A DNA stretch of 39,736 nt from a virus. Numbering within the stretch: position 1 is the first letter of the stretch; each line of letters starts with the position of its first letter. A program made the position numbers and the translations under genes. Below are positions 30,366 through 37,906 of the stretch, in pieces. The notes below the pieces were generated by a model. It did no database searches. It was not told the DNA's origin and worked only from the letters and a program-made list of their open reading frames with translations. The stretch lies in IMG/VR virus record IMGVR_UViG_3300009285_007455, positions 1 to 39,736 of that record, one strand, 5' to 3'.

Positions 30366-31847
30366 ATGGCATACCTTTTTGACGAACTCTCCGAAGAGGA
30401 GAGGAAAAAACTGGAGGAGAATCAACTCGTAGCTGGCGGGACACCCACTCAAGGGTCGGCCAGCGGGAGTTCTCTCTTGGGAGAGGGGGGAGCGGCCGCC
30501 CTATCGTCGGGGCAACCGGCAACGCCTTCTTCTAGCGGGTGGACTAACCTCCGGTCTTATTTAGACGCAAACAAGGAGCAGGGCGCGGAGCTCGCCGGCC
30601 AGGTGGCCAGCGGCATCACCAGGACTGGGGAGGAGGCGCGGAACCTCGTCCGGTCGAGCGTCTCGGACTATAACGCGAGGCTCGGGGCCTCCTCCCCAGG
30701 AGATATAAACTCATTTATATCCGACGCGGCGTCAGACCCGTCGTCGTTCGCCTCGAGCCCGGAGAACGTGGCCAGGTTCAAGGCCCTGAGGGGTGGGATA
30801 TTCTCTGGGCCTGGGGCGTTCACGACCGAGCCGAACTACGCGGAGATCGCGAGGAAGGCAGCCGAGGCGTCCTCTCTCGGGGAGACTGGCCAGTCTCAGG
30901 GCGGCCAGAGGGAGCTGATCCGGACATTAAACCCGAACCAGACCGCAGGCCAGCTGGACCTCAACCAGCTCATCGTTTCCGGAGAACCGAGCGCGAGGGA
31001 GAAGATCTCCGCTGCCGCTCAGCCGTTTACCGGCCTTAGGAACGAGCTCGACGCGGGCGCGGTAACGGCGGAGGCAGCGAGGACCAAGGCGATCGGAGAC
31101 GCGGGGGCCGTGTCGGGGAAGATAAACACGGAGTTCGTGGCGCCGCAGACGGCAGCTGCCAAGAATATTCAAAAAGACATAAATAAGAGGGTAGCGGGCT
31201 TCTCAGCTGACGAGGCGAGCAGAAACGAGGCGATCCGTTCGTTGAAGAACTATTTTCAGGGTTACGATGCTGACCTTAGTCCCGAGGAGAGGGCTCTCTT
31301 TTCTCCGGAAGGGACCAACTTCGATGAGTATGACGAAAATTATATGAGGGAGGAGGTCGGGAAGACTATCTCTGAACTCGTCAATCCGGCATTCGCAACT
31401 CCTGAGTACATACAACAAGGGGTCAATTACTTGACGAAGGGAGAGAAAATAGACGAGGTCTTACGCGGCGCAATAGACCCTCTCAAAGCTAACCTTTCTG
31501 ATTATAAAAATGACCCGATCACAAAGTTAAGGAGGAGCGGATCGGTGGGAGACGACTTTCTTCAGGTATTTTTCCCGGGGACGCAGATGTCATCGGGGGA
31601 GGCAACGCCGGCAACCGTCTCCTCTCCTGAAGAGGCGGCGAGGATCGTCGCCCTGCAAAAGTTGATCGAGGAACTGTCTCCATTCCTTTCTGAGGAGGAC
31701 CTAGCCCTTGCAGGGTCGTATATGCCGGCGACGATCGGGAGATATTCTCCGAGGATTCAAGACAACTTAGGTCCGCCGCCTCTGAATAGAATGCTCCCGA
31801 AAATACAAAATAACCCAGGGCCGCCACCTTTTAGTCGTTTCATATAA
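30366..31847 (+). CDS. Putative internal virion/ejection protein 1
   Basis: A 493-residue protein rich in Ala, Ser, Gly and Gln with long predicted helices and no signal peptide, the first of four such genes before the end of the operon, where short-tailed phages keep ejection proteins. The N-terminus (MAYLFDELSEEERKKLEENQ) is charged; residues about 75-110 and 215-270 are amphipathic helices. The C-terminus repeats a short Pro-rich unit, PRIQDNLGPPPLNRM and PKIQNNPGPPPFSRF. Such proteins leave the capsid with the DNA and form a channel across the envelope. Role inferred from context and composition. Confidence 0.6.
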   Translation: MAYLFDELSEEERKKLEENQLVAGGTPTQGSASGSSLLGEGGAAALSSGQPATPSSSGWTNLRSYLDANKEQGAELAGQVASGITRTGEEARNLVRSSVSDYNARLGASSPGDINSFISDAASDPSSFASSPENVARFKALRGGIFSGPGAFTTEPNYAEIARKAAEASSLGETGQSQGGQRELIRTLNPNQTAGQLDLNQLIVSGEPSAREKISAAAQPFTGLRNELDAGAVTAEAARTKAIGDAGAVSGKINTEFVAPQTAAAKNIQKDINKRVAGFSADEASRNEAIRSLKNYFQGYDADLSPEERALFSPEGTNFDEYDENYMREEVGKTISELVNPAFATPEYIQQGVNYLTKGEKIDEVLRGAIDPLKANLSDYKNDPITKLRRSGSVGDDFLQVFFPGTQMSSGEATPATVSSPEEAARIVALQKLIEELSPFLSEEDLALAGSYMPATIGRYSPRIQDNLGPPPLNRMLPKIQNNPGPPPFSRFI

Positions 31848-31857
31848 GGAGGGGAAA

Positions 31858-33135
31858 ATGGTAGCACCAATTGTAGCAGCATCGCTCATCGCCGGAGGGA
31901 CGACTCTTGCGAGTAAGCTCCTTGGCCCGAAAGGCGACCCTGGAAGGAGGTTCAACGAGGAGGCATTAAGACAGTTCCAGGGTATCGACACCCCCGATCT
32001 TGAGGAGTTGAGGGTCCAGCTCGAGAAACTCGTCTACCAGGGAGACCTGACGCCGGAGCAGGCAAACTCGATCCTGCAGGACCCAAGCCAGTTAAATAAC
32101 CTTGATTATGGGACAGAAGGGAGGGAGGCGCAGCTCGCCGCCCTGGACCAGCTCCAGGAGATCATGGTGGGAGGCGGCATGACGGCGGAGGACAAATGGG
32201 CCCTCAACGAAATCCAGGGGAGGGTCGGGTCCGAGGACAGGGGTCGGCGTCAAGCAATCCAGCAGAATTTCAGGGAGAGGGGCATGGGAGGGTCGGGTAT
32301 GGAACTCGTGTCGGAGCTAATGGGCGCACAGGACGCGGCGACCAACGCGAACAGCATGGCCCTAGACGTTAACGCCCAAGCCCAGAGTCGAGCCCTCGAC
32401 GCCATAACCCAGACAGGGCAGCTCGGCGGACAGGTCCAGGGACAGCAGTTCGGCGAGGCGGCACGGGTGGCCGAGGCCCAGGACGCCATAAATCGGTTCA
32501 ACGCCCAGACCAAGCAGGGTATAGAGATGTATAATACAGAAAGCAGGAACGCAGCGCTCGACCGAAACCTTCAAGAGAAACAGAGGATTGCGGACGAGAA
32601 CGCTAAGATCTCTAGCGATCAGAGCAAGGCGAATGCCAGCGCGACCCAGGCGGACTACGACAACAGGCTCGCGAAGGCCGCCGGAGCGTCCGGACAATTC
32701 CAGAACATGGCGGCCGGGGAGAGAGAGGCGGCGAACGCGAAACTCGGCTTCCAGGGCGGACTCCTGAACACGGCAGGGACAGTAACAGCTGGCTACCTCG
32801 CCTCAAAGAAGAAGCCGGACCAATACAATATCGTCAGCGACGAGAGGCGTAAGACAGGGATCGAGGATGCGGGAAAGGAGGACATCATGGCTTTTTTAGC
32901 GTCCCTCGACCCCAAGACGTTCCGGTATAAGGACGGCGGCGTGGCGCAGGGTGAATCTCCAGGCGAGAACATGGGTGTTATGGCCCAGGACGCGGAGAAG
33001 ACGCCAGTGGGCCGCATGATGGTCCGGAGCGGACCGAACGGGAAGGAACTGGACATGCAAAAAGGGTTCGGCGTCATCCTGGCGGCTTTAGCCGCCCTGC
33101 ACGACAAGCTCGAGGAGGGAAACCATGCCGCTTGA
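31858..33135 (+). CDS. Internal virion protein with C-terminal S74-like chaperone domain
   Basis: A 425-residue protein with GGAGG upstream. The N-terminus (MVAPIVAASLIAGGTTLASK) is hydrophobic, then Gln/Ala/Asn-rich helices (about 150-310) typical of ejection proteins. The last 99 residues match the peptidase S74/intramolecular chaperone domain: SDERRKTGIED with Ser327 and Lys332 as likely catalytic pair, then FRYKDGG, MGVMAQDAEKTP, and GFGVILAALAALHDKLEE. That domain usually trims trimeric tail spikes after folding, so its presence on an internal-type protein is notable. It overlaps the next gene by 11 nt. Confidence 0.65.
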   Translation: MVAPIVAASLIAGGTTLASKLLGPKGDPGRRFNEEALRQFQGIDTPDLEELRVQLEKLVYQGDLTPEQANSILQDPSQLNNLDYGTEGREAQLAALDQLQEIMVGGGMTAEDKWALNEIQGRVGSEDRGRRQAIQQNFRERGMGGSGMELVSELMGAQDAATNANSMALDVNAQAQSRALDAITQTGQLGGQVQGQQFGEAARVAEAQDAINRFNAQTKQGIEMYNTESRNAALDRNLQEKQRIADENAKISSDQSKANASATQADYDNRLAKAAGASGQFQNMAAGEREAANAKLGFQGGLLNTAGTVTAGYLASKKKPDQYNIVSDERRKTGIEDAGKEDIMAFLASLDPKTFRYKDGGVAQGESPGENMGVMAQDAEKTPVGRMMVRSGPNGKELDMQKGFGVILAALAALHDKLEEGNHAA

Positions 33136-34333
33136 CCCAAGTATTGTCGAATACCTAAAAAAGAAAGGCCTTTTACCTGCGGGGGTCACCTCTACGGCAC
33201 AAACGGCGGGGGTAGAAGGCACGCTTTCTGCCACTAAAACGCCTCCCGCCACCCCTATACCCCAAAATGGGCAATTCGGCTTCCCTGATGCCCTAGCTGT
33301 GTCCCTGTCCGGTCTCGGGGATGCCTTCAAGACGGCCGGTGGCTACCAGGGCTCAGGTTCTGCGGCCGCCACGCTTGACGCGCTCCAGAAGGCCCCTGCA
33401 GCAGCTACCGCCAGGATCAAGTCGGCCCGGGAGCTCGGTGAACTCACCGAGGACGACGACCCTGCCTCTGAGACATCCAAACAGTACCAATCGCTCGCCG
33501 CAAAGTATACGGGGAAGCCCCTCGATTCATTTGCGGGCGCTAGTGCCACGAAGATCAAGGCCGTCCTCCCGATCATCGAGAAGGCCTACCAGGCAGACGA
33601 GGCCAACAAGACCAGGAAGGACATCGCGGAGGAGAATAGGTTATCCCGGGAGGCTATGCTGAAACTCGCGGAGAGTAACAAACAAGCCAAGGGAACGGTC
33701 GCCCAGCAAGCGGTTGATAAAAAATTTGGGACAGAGTACGCCGACTACGTCGCCGGCGGAGGGTTCGGCGATACTATGACCCAACTGTCCACGCTTCAGG
33801 GCGTCCTCGATCAGCTGAAGGCAGGGAAATCAAACCTGACAGGTCCGGGGATAGGAGCGCTACCAGACTTTGCTCGGAAACGTACATATAAAGAAAGCTG
33901 GGCCGCCCAGCAAGCGGTCGAGCAGAGCGTCCAGAGGACGCTAAAAAAGACGCTTGGAGGTCAGTTCACAGAGCGGGAAGGGTTACTTTTCATGCAGAGG
34001 GGCTACGACCCATCGCTCCCAGAAAAAGAGAATGCCGAAAAGCTTGAGAGGTCGGTCGGGCAGTTGAAGATTATGGCGAAAGCGAAACAGGAGGCTGTCG
34101 ACTACTATGAGAAAAACGGGACGCTGAACGGTTATAAGGGGAGGTTTTATACGTTACGGGATGGGCAGGTCGTCGAGGCGACGCAACAAGACTTCAATGA
34201 GATGATCAATGGGTCTATCACTGGTAGAGACCAATCAAAAACTATCGATGATAAGGGTTATGAGGTTGGCAAGAGGTATAAGATGAAGGACGGCGTCATG
34301 GCGACCTACAAGGGCGGAGGAGTGTTCGAGTAA
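33125..34333 (+). CDS. Putative ejection protein 2
   Basis: A 402-residue protein, ATG 33125 within the end of the previous gene. The N-terminal 110 residues are Ala/Pro/Thr-rich. A long helical part (about 150-235) leads to SVQRTLKKTLGGQFTEREGL then FMQRGYDPSLPEKENAEKLE, a motif I associate with ejection-type proteins of short-tailed phages. The end, YEVGKRYKMKDGVMATYKGG, is a small beta hairpin that occurs at the C-terminus of many phage virion proteins. Position between two other internal-type proteins supports the call. Confidence 0.6.
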   Translation: MPLDPSIVEYLKKKGLLPAGVTSTAQTAGVEGTLSATKTPPATPIPQNGQFGFPDALAVSLSGLGDAFKTAGGYQGSGSAAATLDALQKAPAAATARIKSARELGELTEDDDPASETSKQYQSLAAKYTGKPLDSFAGASATKIKAVLPIIEKAYQADEANKTRKDIAEENRLSREAMLKLAESNKQAKGTVAQQAVDKKFGTEYADYVAGGGFGDTMTQLSTLQGVLDQLKAGKSNLTGPGIGALPDFARKRTYKESWAAQQAVEQSVQRTLKKTLGGQFTEREGLLFMQRGYDPSLPEKENAEKLERSVGQLKIMAKAKQEAVDYYEKNGTLNGYKGRFYTLRDGQVVEATQQDFNEMINGSITGRDQSKTIDDKGYEVGKRYKMKDGVMATYKGGGVFE

Positions 34334-35904
34334 TGACCTATACGCTCGACGACGTAGCGGAAGAACTAGTTTCCAAAAAAAAGTACACGCTCAATGACGT
34401 GGACACGCAGGGAGTCTCGAAGATTAAATCCGCGTCCATCGGGGCTGCCCAGGGCGCCTCTATGGGGTTTGGGGATGAAGGATCTGCGATGGTGGTCTCC
34501 CTCGCCAAGAAGTTGATGGCTAAGGGCGGGACCTTCGAGGAAAACTACGTCAGGGCCCGAGATGCCCTCAGGGGTAAGATCTTGGAGGCAAAAGAAGCGA
34601 ACCCTAAAACCTATATGGCTGGCGAATTTGCCGGAGGCATGGCGACTACGCCTCTGGCTGGCGGGACTCCAACGGCGGCGAGGTTGGCAGCCCTCGGTAT
34701 GATCCAGGGCCTCGGAAGCTCCGATGCAGACCTGACGCGAGGCGATGTCGGCGGGGCAGCAAAGGGTGTGGCTGTCGGCGGAGTCGTCGGCGCGGCAATG
34801 AAACCGGTAGCCGCCGGAGTAGGGGTTCTAGCTCGCGGAGCAGGGAAACTCATCAACCCCGAGTGGCTACAGAGCGTGGCCCGCATGCGAGCCTTGCGCT
34901 CCCTCGGGTTCTCGAAGGGCCAGGTTAAAACGCCGGAGGCTCTTGAGGTGGCGAAGAAGACAGGGCAGACGATGCTCGACGAGGGCGTTATAAAATGGAA
35001 TGCTGACCCAGAGGACATGGCCGGCGGTGTCTCGGACATAATCGAGAGGAAGGGTAAGGACATCGGGGCGTTCCTTAAAAACCGAGGGAACGGGATCGAG
35101 GCCTCGTCTATGATAGGCGCATTGAATAAGGTTCGCCCTGTTGACGCCGAGGGCAGATGGCTCCGCGGCGGCGAATACGATAAGATCAACAAGATAATTG
35201 ACAGCGCAATCGACACGGTCCGGGCCCACGGCGACCTGATCCCTTTTGAAGACGCGAACAGGCTCAAGGGCGTCCTCCAGAACGTCGTGAACTGGACCTC
35301 CGGCCGAACCGAGCAGGAAACCGGGAAGCGGATCGCCGGTGCCGCGAGACAGAGCATCGACGACACGCTTGAGTCAAGGGCCAAGAGCGTGGCCGACCCT
35401 TACCTCACCTTCCGCGACAAGTATTCGTCTCCGGAGGAGGCGACGAAACGTGTCGAGCAATTCTTTAAGGATAAGGAAGTTTACGGCGCTGCCCAGCACG
35501 CCCAAGACGCGCTAGCAAATAGACTTTCCAGCGACGTGGCAACAAAGGATTTTGGCCTTACGGATACCATGGTCGCAGCCGCTAACCCTAACGTCGGAGG
35601 AGCGGCAGCGATCCTCGCTAAAAAGGGTTACGAGCGCTTTGGTAACCAGGCGATCGCCCACGGCGCCGACGCCGCCTCGAAGAAGCTCTACGCGATCGGG
35701 GATAAAATCCCTGAATTTCTAAAGACAGCCCCGCAGAAACTCGGGAAGTATGCTGCTATGCTCGGAGCTGCTGCGAGGCAGGGAGCGCAGGCCGTCACGG
35801 TCCGCCATTTCGTCCTCTCCAACACGGACCCCGAGTATAGGATCATGATCAGGGAGCTCGAGAACCAGGACCCCGGCCAGGTGCCGGCCGAGGTGATGCC
35901 CTGA
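34333..35904 (+). CDS. Putative ejection protein 3 with Gly-rich membrane-active region
   Basis: A 523-residue protein, ATG sharing a base with the previous TAA (TAATG). The N-terminus has two YTLDDVAEEL/YTLNDVDTQG units. Residues about 95-180 are Gly/Ala-rich with glycine-zipper character (GEFAGGMATTPLAGG, then GGAAKGVAVGGVVGAAMKPV), likely to enter membranes. The remainder is helical. The features fit an ejection protein that helps DNA cross the host envelope. It is the last gene of the structural operon. Confidence 0.6.
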   Translation: MTYTLDDVAEELVSKKKYTLNDVDTQGVSKIKSASIGAAQGASMGFGDEGSAMVVSLAKKLMAKGGTFEENYVRARDALRGKILEAKEANPKTYMAGEFAGGMATTPLAGGTPTAARLAALGMIQGLGSSDADLTRGDVGGAAKGVAVGGVVGAAMKPVAAGVGVLARGAGKLINPEWLQSVARMRALRSLGFSKGQVKTPEALEVAKKTGQTMLDEGVIKWNADPEDMAGGVSDIIERKGKDIGAFLKNRGNGIEASSMIGALNKVRPVDAEGRWLRGGEYDKINKIIDSAIDTVRAHGDLIPFEDANRLKGVLQNVVNWTSGRTEQETGKRIAGAARQSIDDTLESRAKSVADPYLTFRDKYSSPEEATKRVEQFFKDKEVYGAAQHAQDALANRLSSDVATKDFGLTDTMVAAANPNVGGAAAILAKKGYERFGNQAIAHGADAASKKLYAIGDKIPEFLKTAPQKLGKYAAMLGAAARQGAQAVTVRHFVLSNTDPEYRIMIRELENQDPGQVPAEVMP

Positions 35905-35925
35905 AAAAATAGTTCAAAAAGGGTA

Positions 35926-35954
35926 TGGACAAGTTTCTGGTATCATGGTAAAAT
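35926..35954 (+). promoter_or_regulatory. Sigma70-type promoter at the end of the structural operon
   Basis: TGGACA (35926-35931), a 17-nt spacer and TAAAAT (35949-35954). The preceding GGGTA and the -35 are identical to the site at 11184-11195. A start near 35961 would give a transcript that meets a terminator at 35998-36032. Confidence 0.6.
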
Positions 35955-35997
35955 AACATCAGGATGAAAAACCTTGGGGGAAGCAGACACGAATTTC

Positions 35998-36032
35998 AGG
36001 CCGCAGGCTCAATGAGCCGAGCGGCCTTTTTT
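35998..36032 (+). terminator. Intrinsic terminator at the end of the structural operon
   Basis: AGGCCGC (35998-36004) pairs with GCGGCCT (36021-36027), and inner GGCTC/GAGCC (36006-36010/36014-36018) extends the hairpin. Six to seven T follow. It ends the 25-kb late operon and any RNA from the promoter at 35926. Confidence 0.85.
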
Positions 36033-36111
36033 GTGCCCAGGCTCCGGTTATCTCCCAAGGTTCCCGTCCTGGGACGTTTTTCGCCCACCTATAATAAGGA
36101 TGGAGGCTACC

Positions 36112-36381
36112 ATGCAAAGGATTAGGAAGTATGATACCGAAGGAAATGTCTTGACAGAGGATCAGCCGGGCCGCCTCGAAATTATCTGTGACGACTGCGG
36201 CAAGAAGACAGACTGGGCTCATTGGTATATGGGTATGGATAGAAAAAATATCCTCGACGTCTGCTCCAGCTGCCACGTGGAGCGCAAGATTAAGAGGGCC
36301 GAAAAGGTCACGTCTTTCCTTAAAGAGAAAAACATAGAAAAGGCGAAGGCCAAAAAGGATTGTCAGGGAGGAAGGTCATGA
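36112..36381 (+). CDS. Small zinc-finger-like protein (89 aa)
   Basis: An 89-residue protein. ATG 36112 is chosen because GGAGG (36102-36106) lies 5 nt upstream; ATG 36100 is in frame but has no site. CDDCGKKTDW and CSSCH form two CxxC pairs 24 residues apart, a zinc ribbon. A highly basic helical tail follows (VERKIKRAEKVTSFLKEKNI). It could bind nucleic acid. The stop lies inside the start of the next gene. Confidence 0.65.
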   Translation: MQRIRKYDTEGNVLTEDQPGRLEIICDDCGKKTDWAHWYMGMDRKNILDVCSSCHVERKIKRAEKVTSFLKEKNIEKAKAKKDCQGGRS

Positions 36382-37085
36382 GTCGCCCTACCGAAGATGT
36401 CATCTCGAAAATCCGTAAGTGCCTCGCGATGACCAAGTCCACGTTTGAGGGCGAGGCCAGAAACGCGATGGCCCTGGCCACGAAATTGATAGAGGAACAC
36501 GGCCTGTCTATGTCTCAGGTCGAAATGTCGGATGACGGCCATATCAAGGATAGTGGCATTGTCGAGAACGCCACGAAGGAGTGGGACATCTGGCCGTGGG
36601 AACAAGGCATCGCCAACGTCGTACACAACCTCATTCCTGTCGAGTATTTCTACCGGCGCAGAACGAAGAAGAAGTCGATCGTGTTCATCGGGACCGAGTC
36701 TGACAGCGCCCTGGCGATCGAGGTCTATAACATCTTCCGTCAGGAGCTCCTTAAGATCTCTCGGGACGAGCCCAGTCCAGTAGAAAGGCGGTCGTTCTTA
36801 CAGGGCTGCATCGATACACTCAGTAGCAGGTCGAGAGATATTAGGTTGAAGCGAGAGGAGGTTATAACGCGCGCCAGGAGTAAGACAGAGTCAACGCTGA
36901 AGACGGGAATATCTGGGACCGAGCTGATGATTATAAAGCAGAAAGACATTAAAGAGTGGATGGAAGAAAATATCAAACTCTCAATGTTTAATAGCCGCGG
37001 CTCAGCGGTGTTCGGTGACTCGTATAATAGGGGGGCGATAGCCGGCAAATCAATTAACCTAAACTTTCAGAAAGCTATAAATTAA
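36378..37085 (+). CDS. DUF2786-type phage protein
   Basis: A 235-residue protein. ATG 36378 has GGGAGGAAGG upstream and overlaps the previous stop. Residues 8-48 (VISKIRKCLAMTKSTFEGEA then RNAMALATKLIEEHGLSMSQ) are the DUF2786 motif, found in many phages and of unknown function. The rest is an alpha/beta domain (NVVHNLIPVEYFYRRRTKKK, then FIGTESDSALAIEVYNIFR) as is usual behind DUF2786. No catalytic residues can be assigned. Confidence 0.75.
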   Translation: MSRPTEDVISKIRKCLAMTKSTFEGEARNAMALATKLIEEHGLSMSQVEMSDDGHIKDSGIVENATKEWDIWPWEQGIANVVHNLIPVEYFYRRRTKKKSIVFIGTESDSALAIEVYNIFRQELLKISRDEPSPVERRSFLQGCIDTLSSRSRDIRLKREEVITRARSKTESTLKTGISGTELMIIKQKDIKEWMEENIKLSMFNSRGSAVFGDSYNRGAIAGKSINLNFQKAIN

Positions 37086-37114
37086 ATGAATTATATGTTG
37101 TTTAAGGCGAACCT

Positions 37115-37267
37115 ATGATAACCCTTACCATCCGCGACCGATGTGCTTGGCTCTTCATCCACGAGGATGGGACGGCGCATTTCGCGCTCATCAGATACGA
37201 CGGGCCGAGGATGAAGGTGCGGGTAACGAGCGAGCATGTTTGGAGAATAGGAGAGGGAAAGTTGTGA
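37115..37267 (+). CDS. Small hypothetical protein (50 aa)
   Basis: A 50-residue ORF, MITLTIRDRCAWLFIHEDGT onward, ending VTSEHVWRIGEGKL. It reads like a compact beta protein (alternating hydrophobics, two likely hairpins). No clear ribosome-binding site; a 7-codon ORF at 37095 ends just before it and may couple. Its TGA overlaps the GTG of the next gene. No family is recognised. Confidence 0.5.
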   Translation: MITLTIRDRCAWLFIHEDGTAHFALIRYDGPRMKVRVTSEHVWRIGEGKL

Positions 37268-37524
37268 GAGTGAGACTGATGCCCGAATCCGTTTATTCCA
37301 TCGTCAAGCGGCTCATTGAGCGGAACGGCTATGTCACGAACGCCATGATAGAGCCCTTCGGCGTGGACGTGGTCTATACCGCCAGGAACCGCATCCGGGA
37401 ATATGAGCATCGGGAGCTCTTGCCGAAAGGGAAATGCTTGCGCTACGAGAAAGGGGAACTCTGGAAGGAGAACCGCTGGACAGTGGAGGACGTCAAACCC
37501 GTCCAGATGGAGTTGGCGGTATGA
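37264..37524 (+). CDS. Small winged-helix-like protein (86 aa)
   Basis: An 86-residue protein. GTG 37264 overlaps the previous TGA with GAGAGGGAAAG upstream; ATG 37279 is an alternative. PESVYSIVKRLIERNGYVTN, IEPFGVDVVYTARNRIREYE and LPKGKCLRYEKGEL suggest a winged helix with a beta-wing. It may be a small regulator. Its stop overlaps the ATG of the next ORF. Confidence 0.55.
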   Translation: MRVRLMPESVYSIVKRLIERNGYVTNAMIEPFGVDVVYTARNRIREYEHRELLPKGKCLRYEKGELWKENRWTVEDVKPVQMELAV

Positions 37525-37604
37525 TTCTCTGCCTCCTGGCGTGGATTGCGATCGGCATGACCATAGCTGGGTTGGGCGGATTGATTTGGTGTTGGCTGGC
37601 ATGA
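37521..37604 (+). CDS. 27-aa membrane peptide
   Basis: MILCLLAWIAIGMTIAGLGG then LIWCWLA is a single hydrophobic helix. ATG 37521 and stop 37602-37604 each overlap the neighbouring gene by 4 nt (ATGA at both ends), which supports a real gene. Very small phage membrane peptides of this kind may affect lysis or exclusion; the role is unknown. Confidence 0.5.
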   Translation: MILCLLAWIAIGMTIAGLGGLIWCWLA

Positions 37605-37906
37605 GACACTTCCATAAATTCGGCGCCAAGCAAACGGAAATTGATGGCATCAAGTTCGCATCGAAATTAGAATCTAGTGTTTACGAAGGGCTTGTCTTGC
37701 GAAGAAAGGCGGGCGATTTGATTTTCTTCCTTCGGCAAGTGCCGTTCCATCTGCCCGGAGGCATCCGCTATGTTGTGGATTTCGTGACGTTCGACAAAGA
37801 TGGCAGCGTTCATTTTATCGACGCAAAAGGGTTCCGAACAAGGGAGTATATCATGAAAAAGAAGTTGGTCGAGGCGGAATATCCGGTGGAGATAGAGGAA
37901 CGATGA
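37601..37906 (+). CDS. DUF1064 endonuclease-like protein
   Basis: A 101-residue protein beginning at an ATGA overlap. FHKFGAKQTEIDGIKFASKLE, FLRQVPFHLPGGI, RYVVDFVTFDKDGSVHFIDA, KGFRT and YIMKKKLVEAEYP follow the DUF1064 pattern, a small PD-(D/E)xK-type fold in phages. Candidate metal ligands are Glu23, Asp66 and Asp77 with Lys79 (D-x-K in IDAKG). Likely a DNA endonuclease, perhaps a junction resolvase. The in-frame upstream extension overlaps other genes and is rejected. Confidence 0.72.
   Translation: MRHFHKFGAKQTEIDGIKFASKLESSVYEGLVLRRKAGDLIFFLRQVPFHLPGGIRYVVDFVTFDKDGSVHFIDAKGFRTREYIMKKKLVEAEYPVEIEER

Larger units (their letters stand above)
35905..36111 (+). other. Non-coding gap; possible short RNA
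   Basis: The 207 bases between the last ejection protein and the next gene hold the promoter and terminator just listed. RNA from about 35961 to 36032 would be about 70 nt. A 51-codon frame starts at ATG 35964 but runs through the terminator and looks random. TATAAT at 36090-36095 has no partner -35. Confidence 0.4.

Noticed and set aside
35964-36119. 51-codon ORF across the late terminator
   Set aside because: It runs through a strong hairpin with T-run, has a weak ribosome-binding site and random-looking composition.
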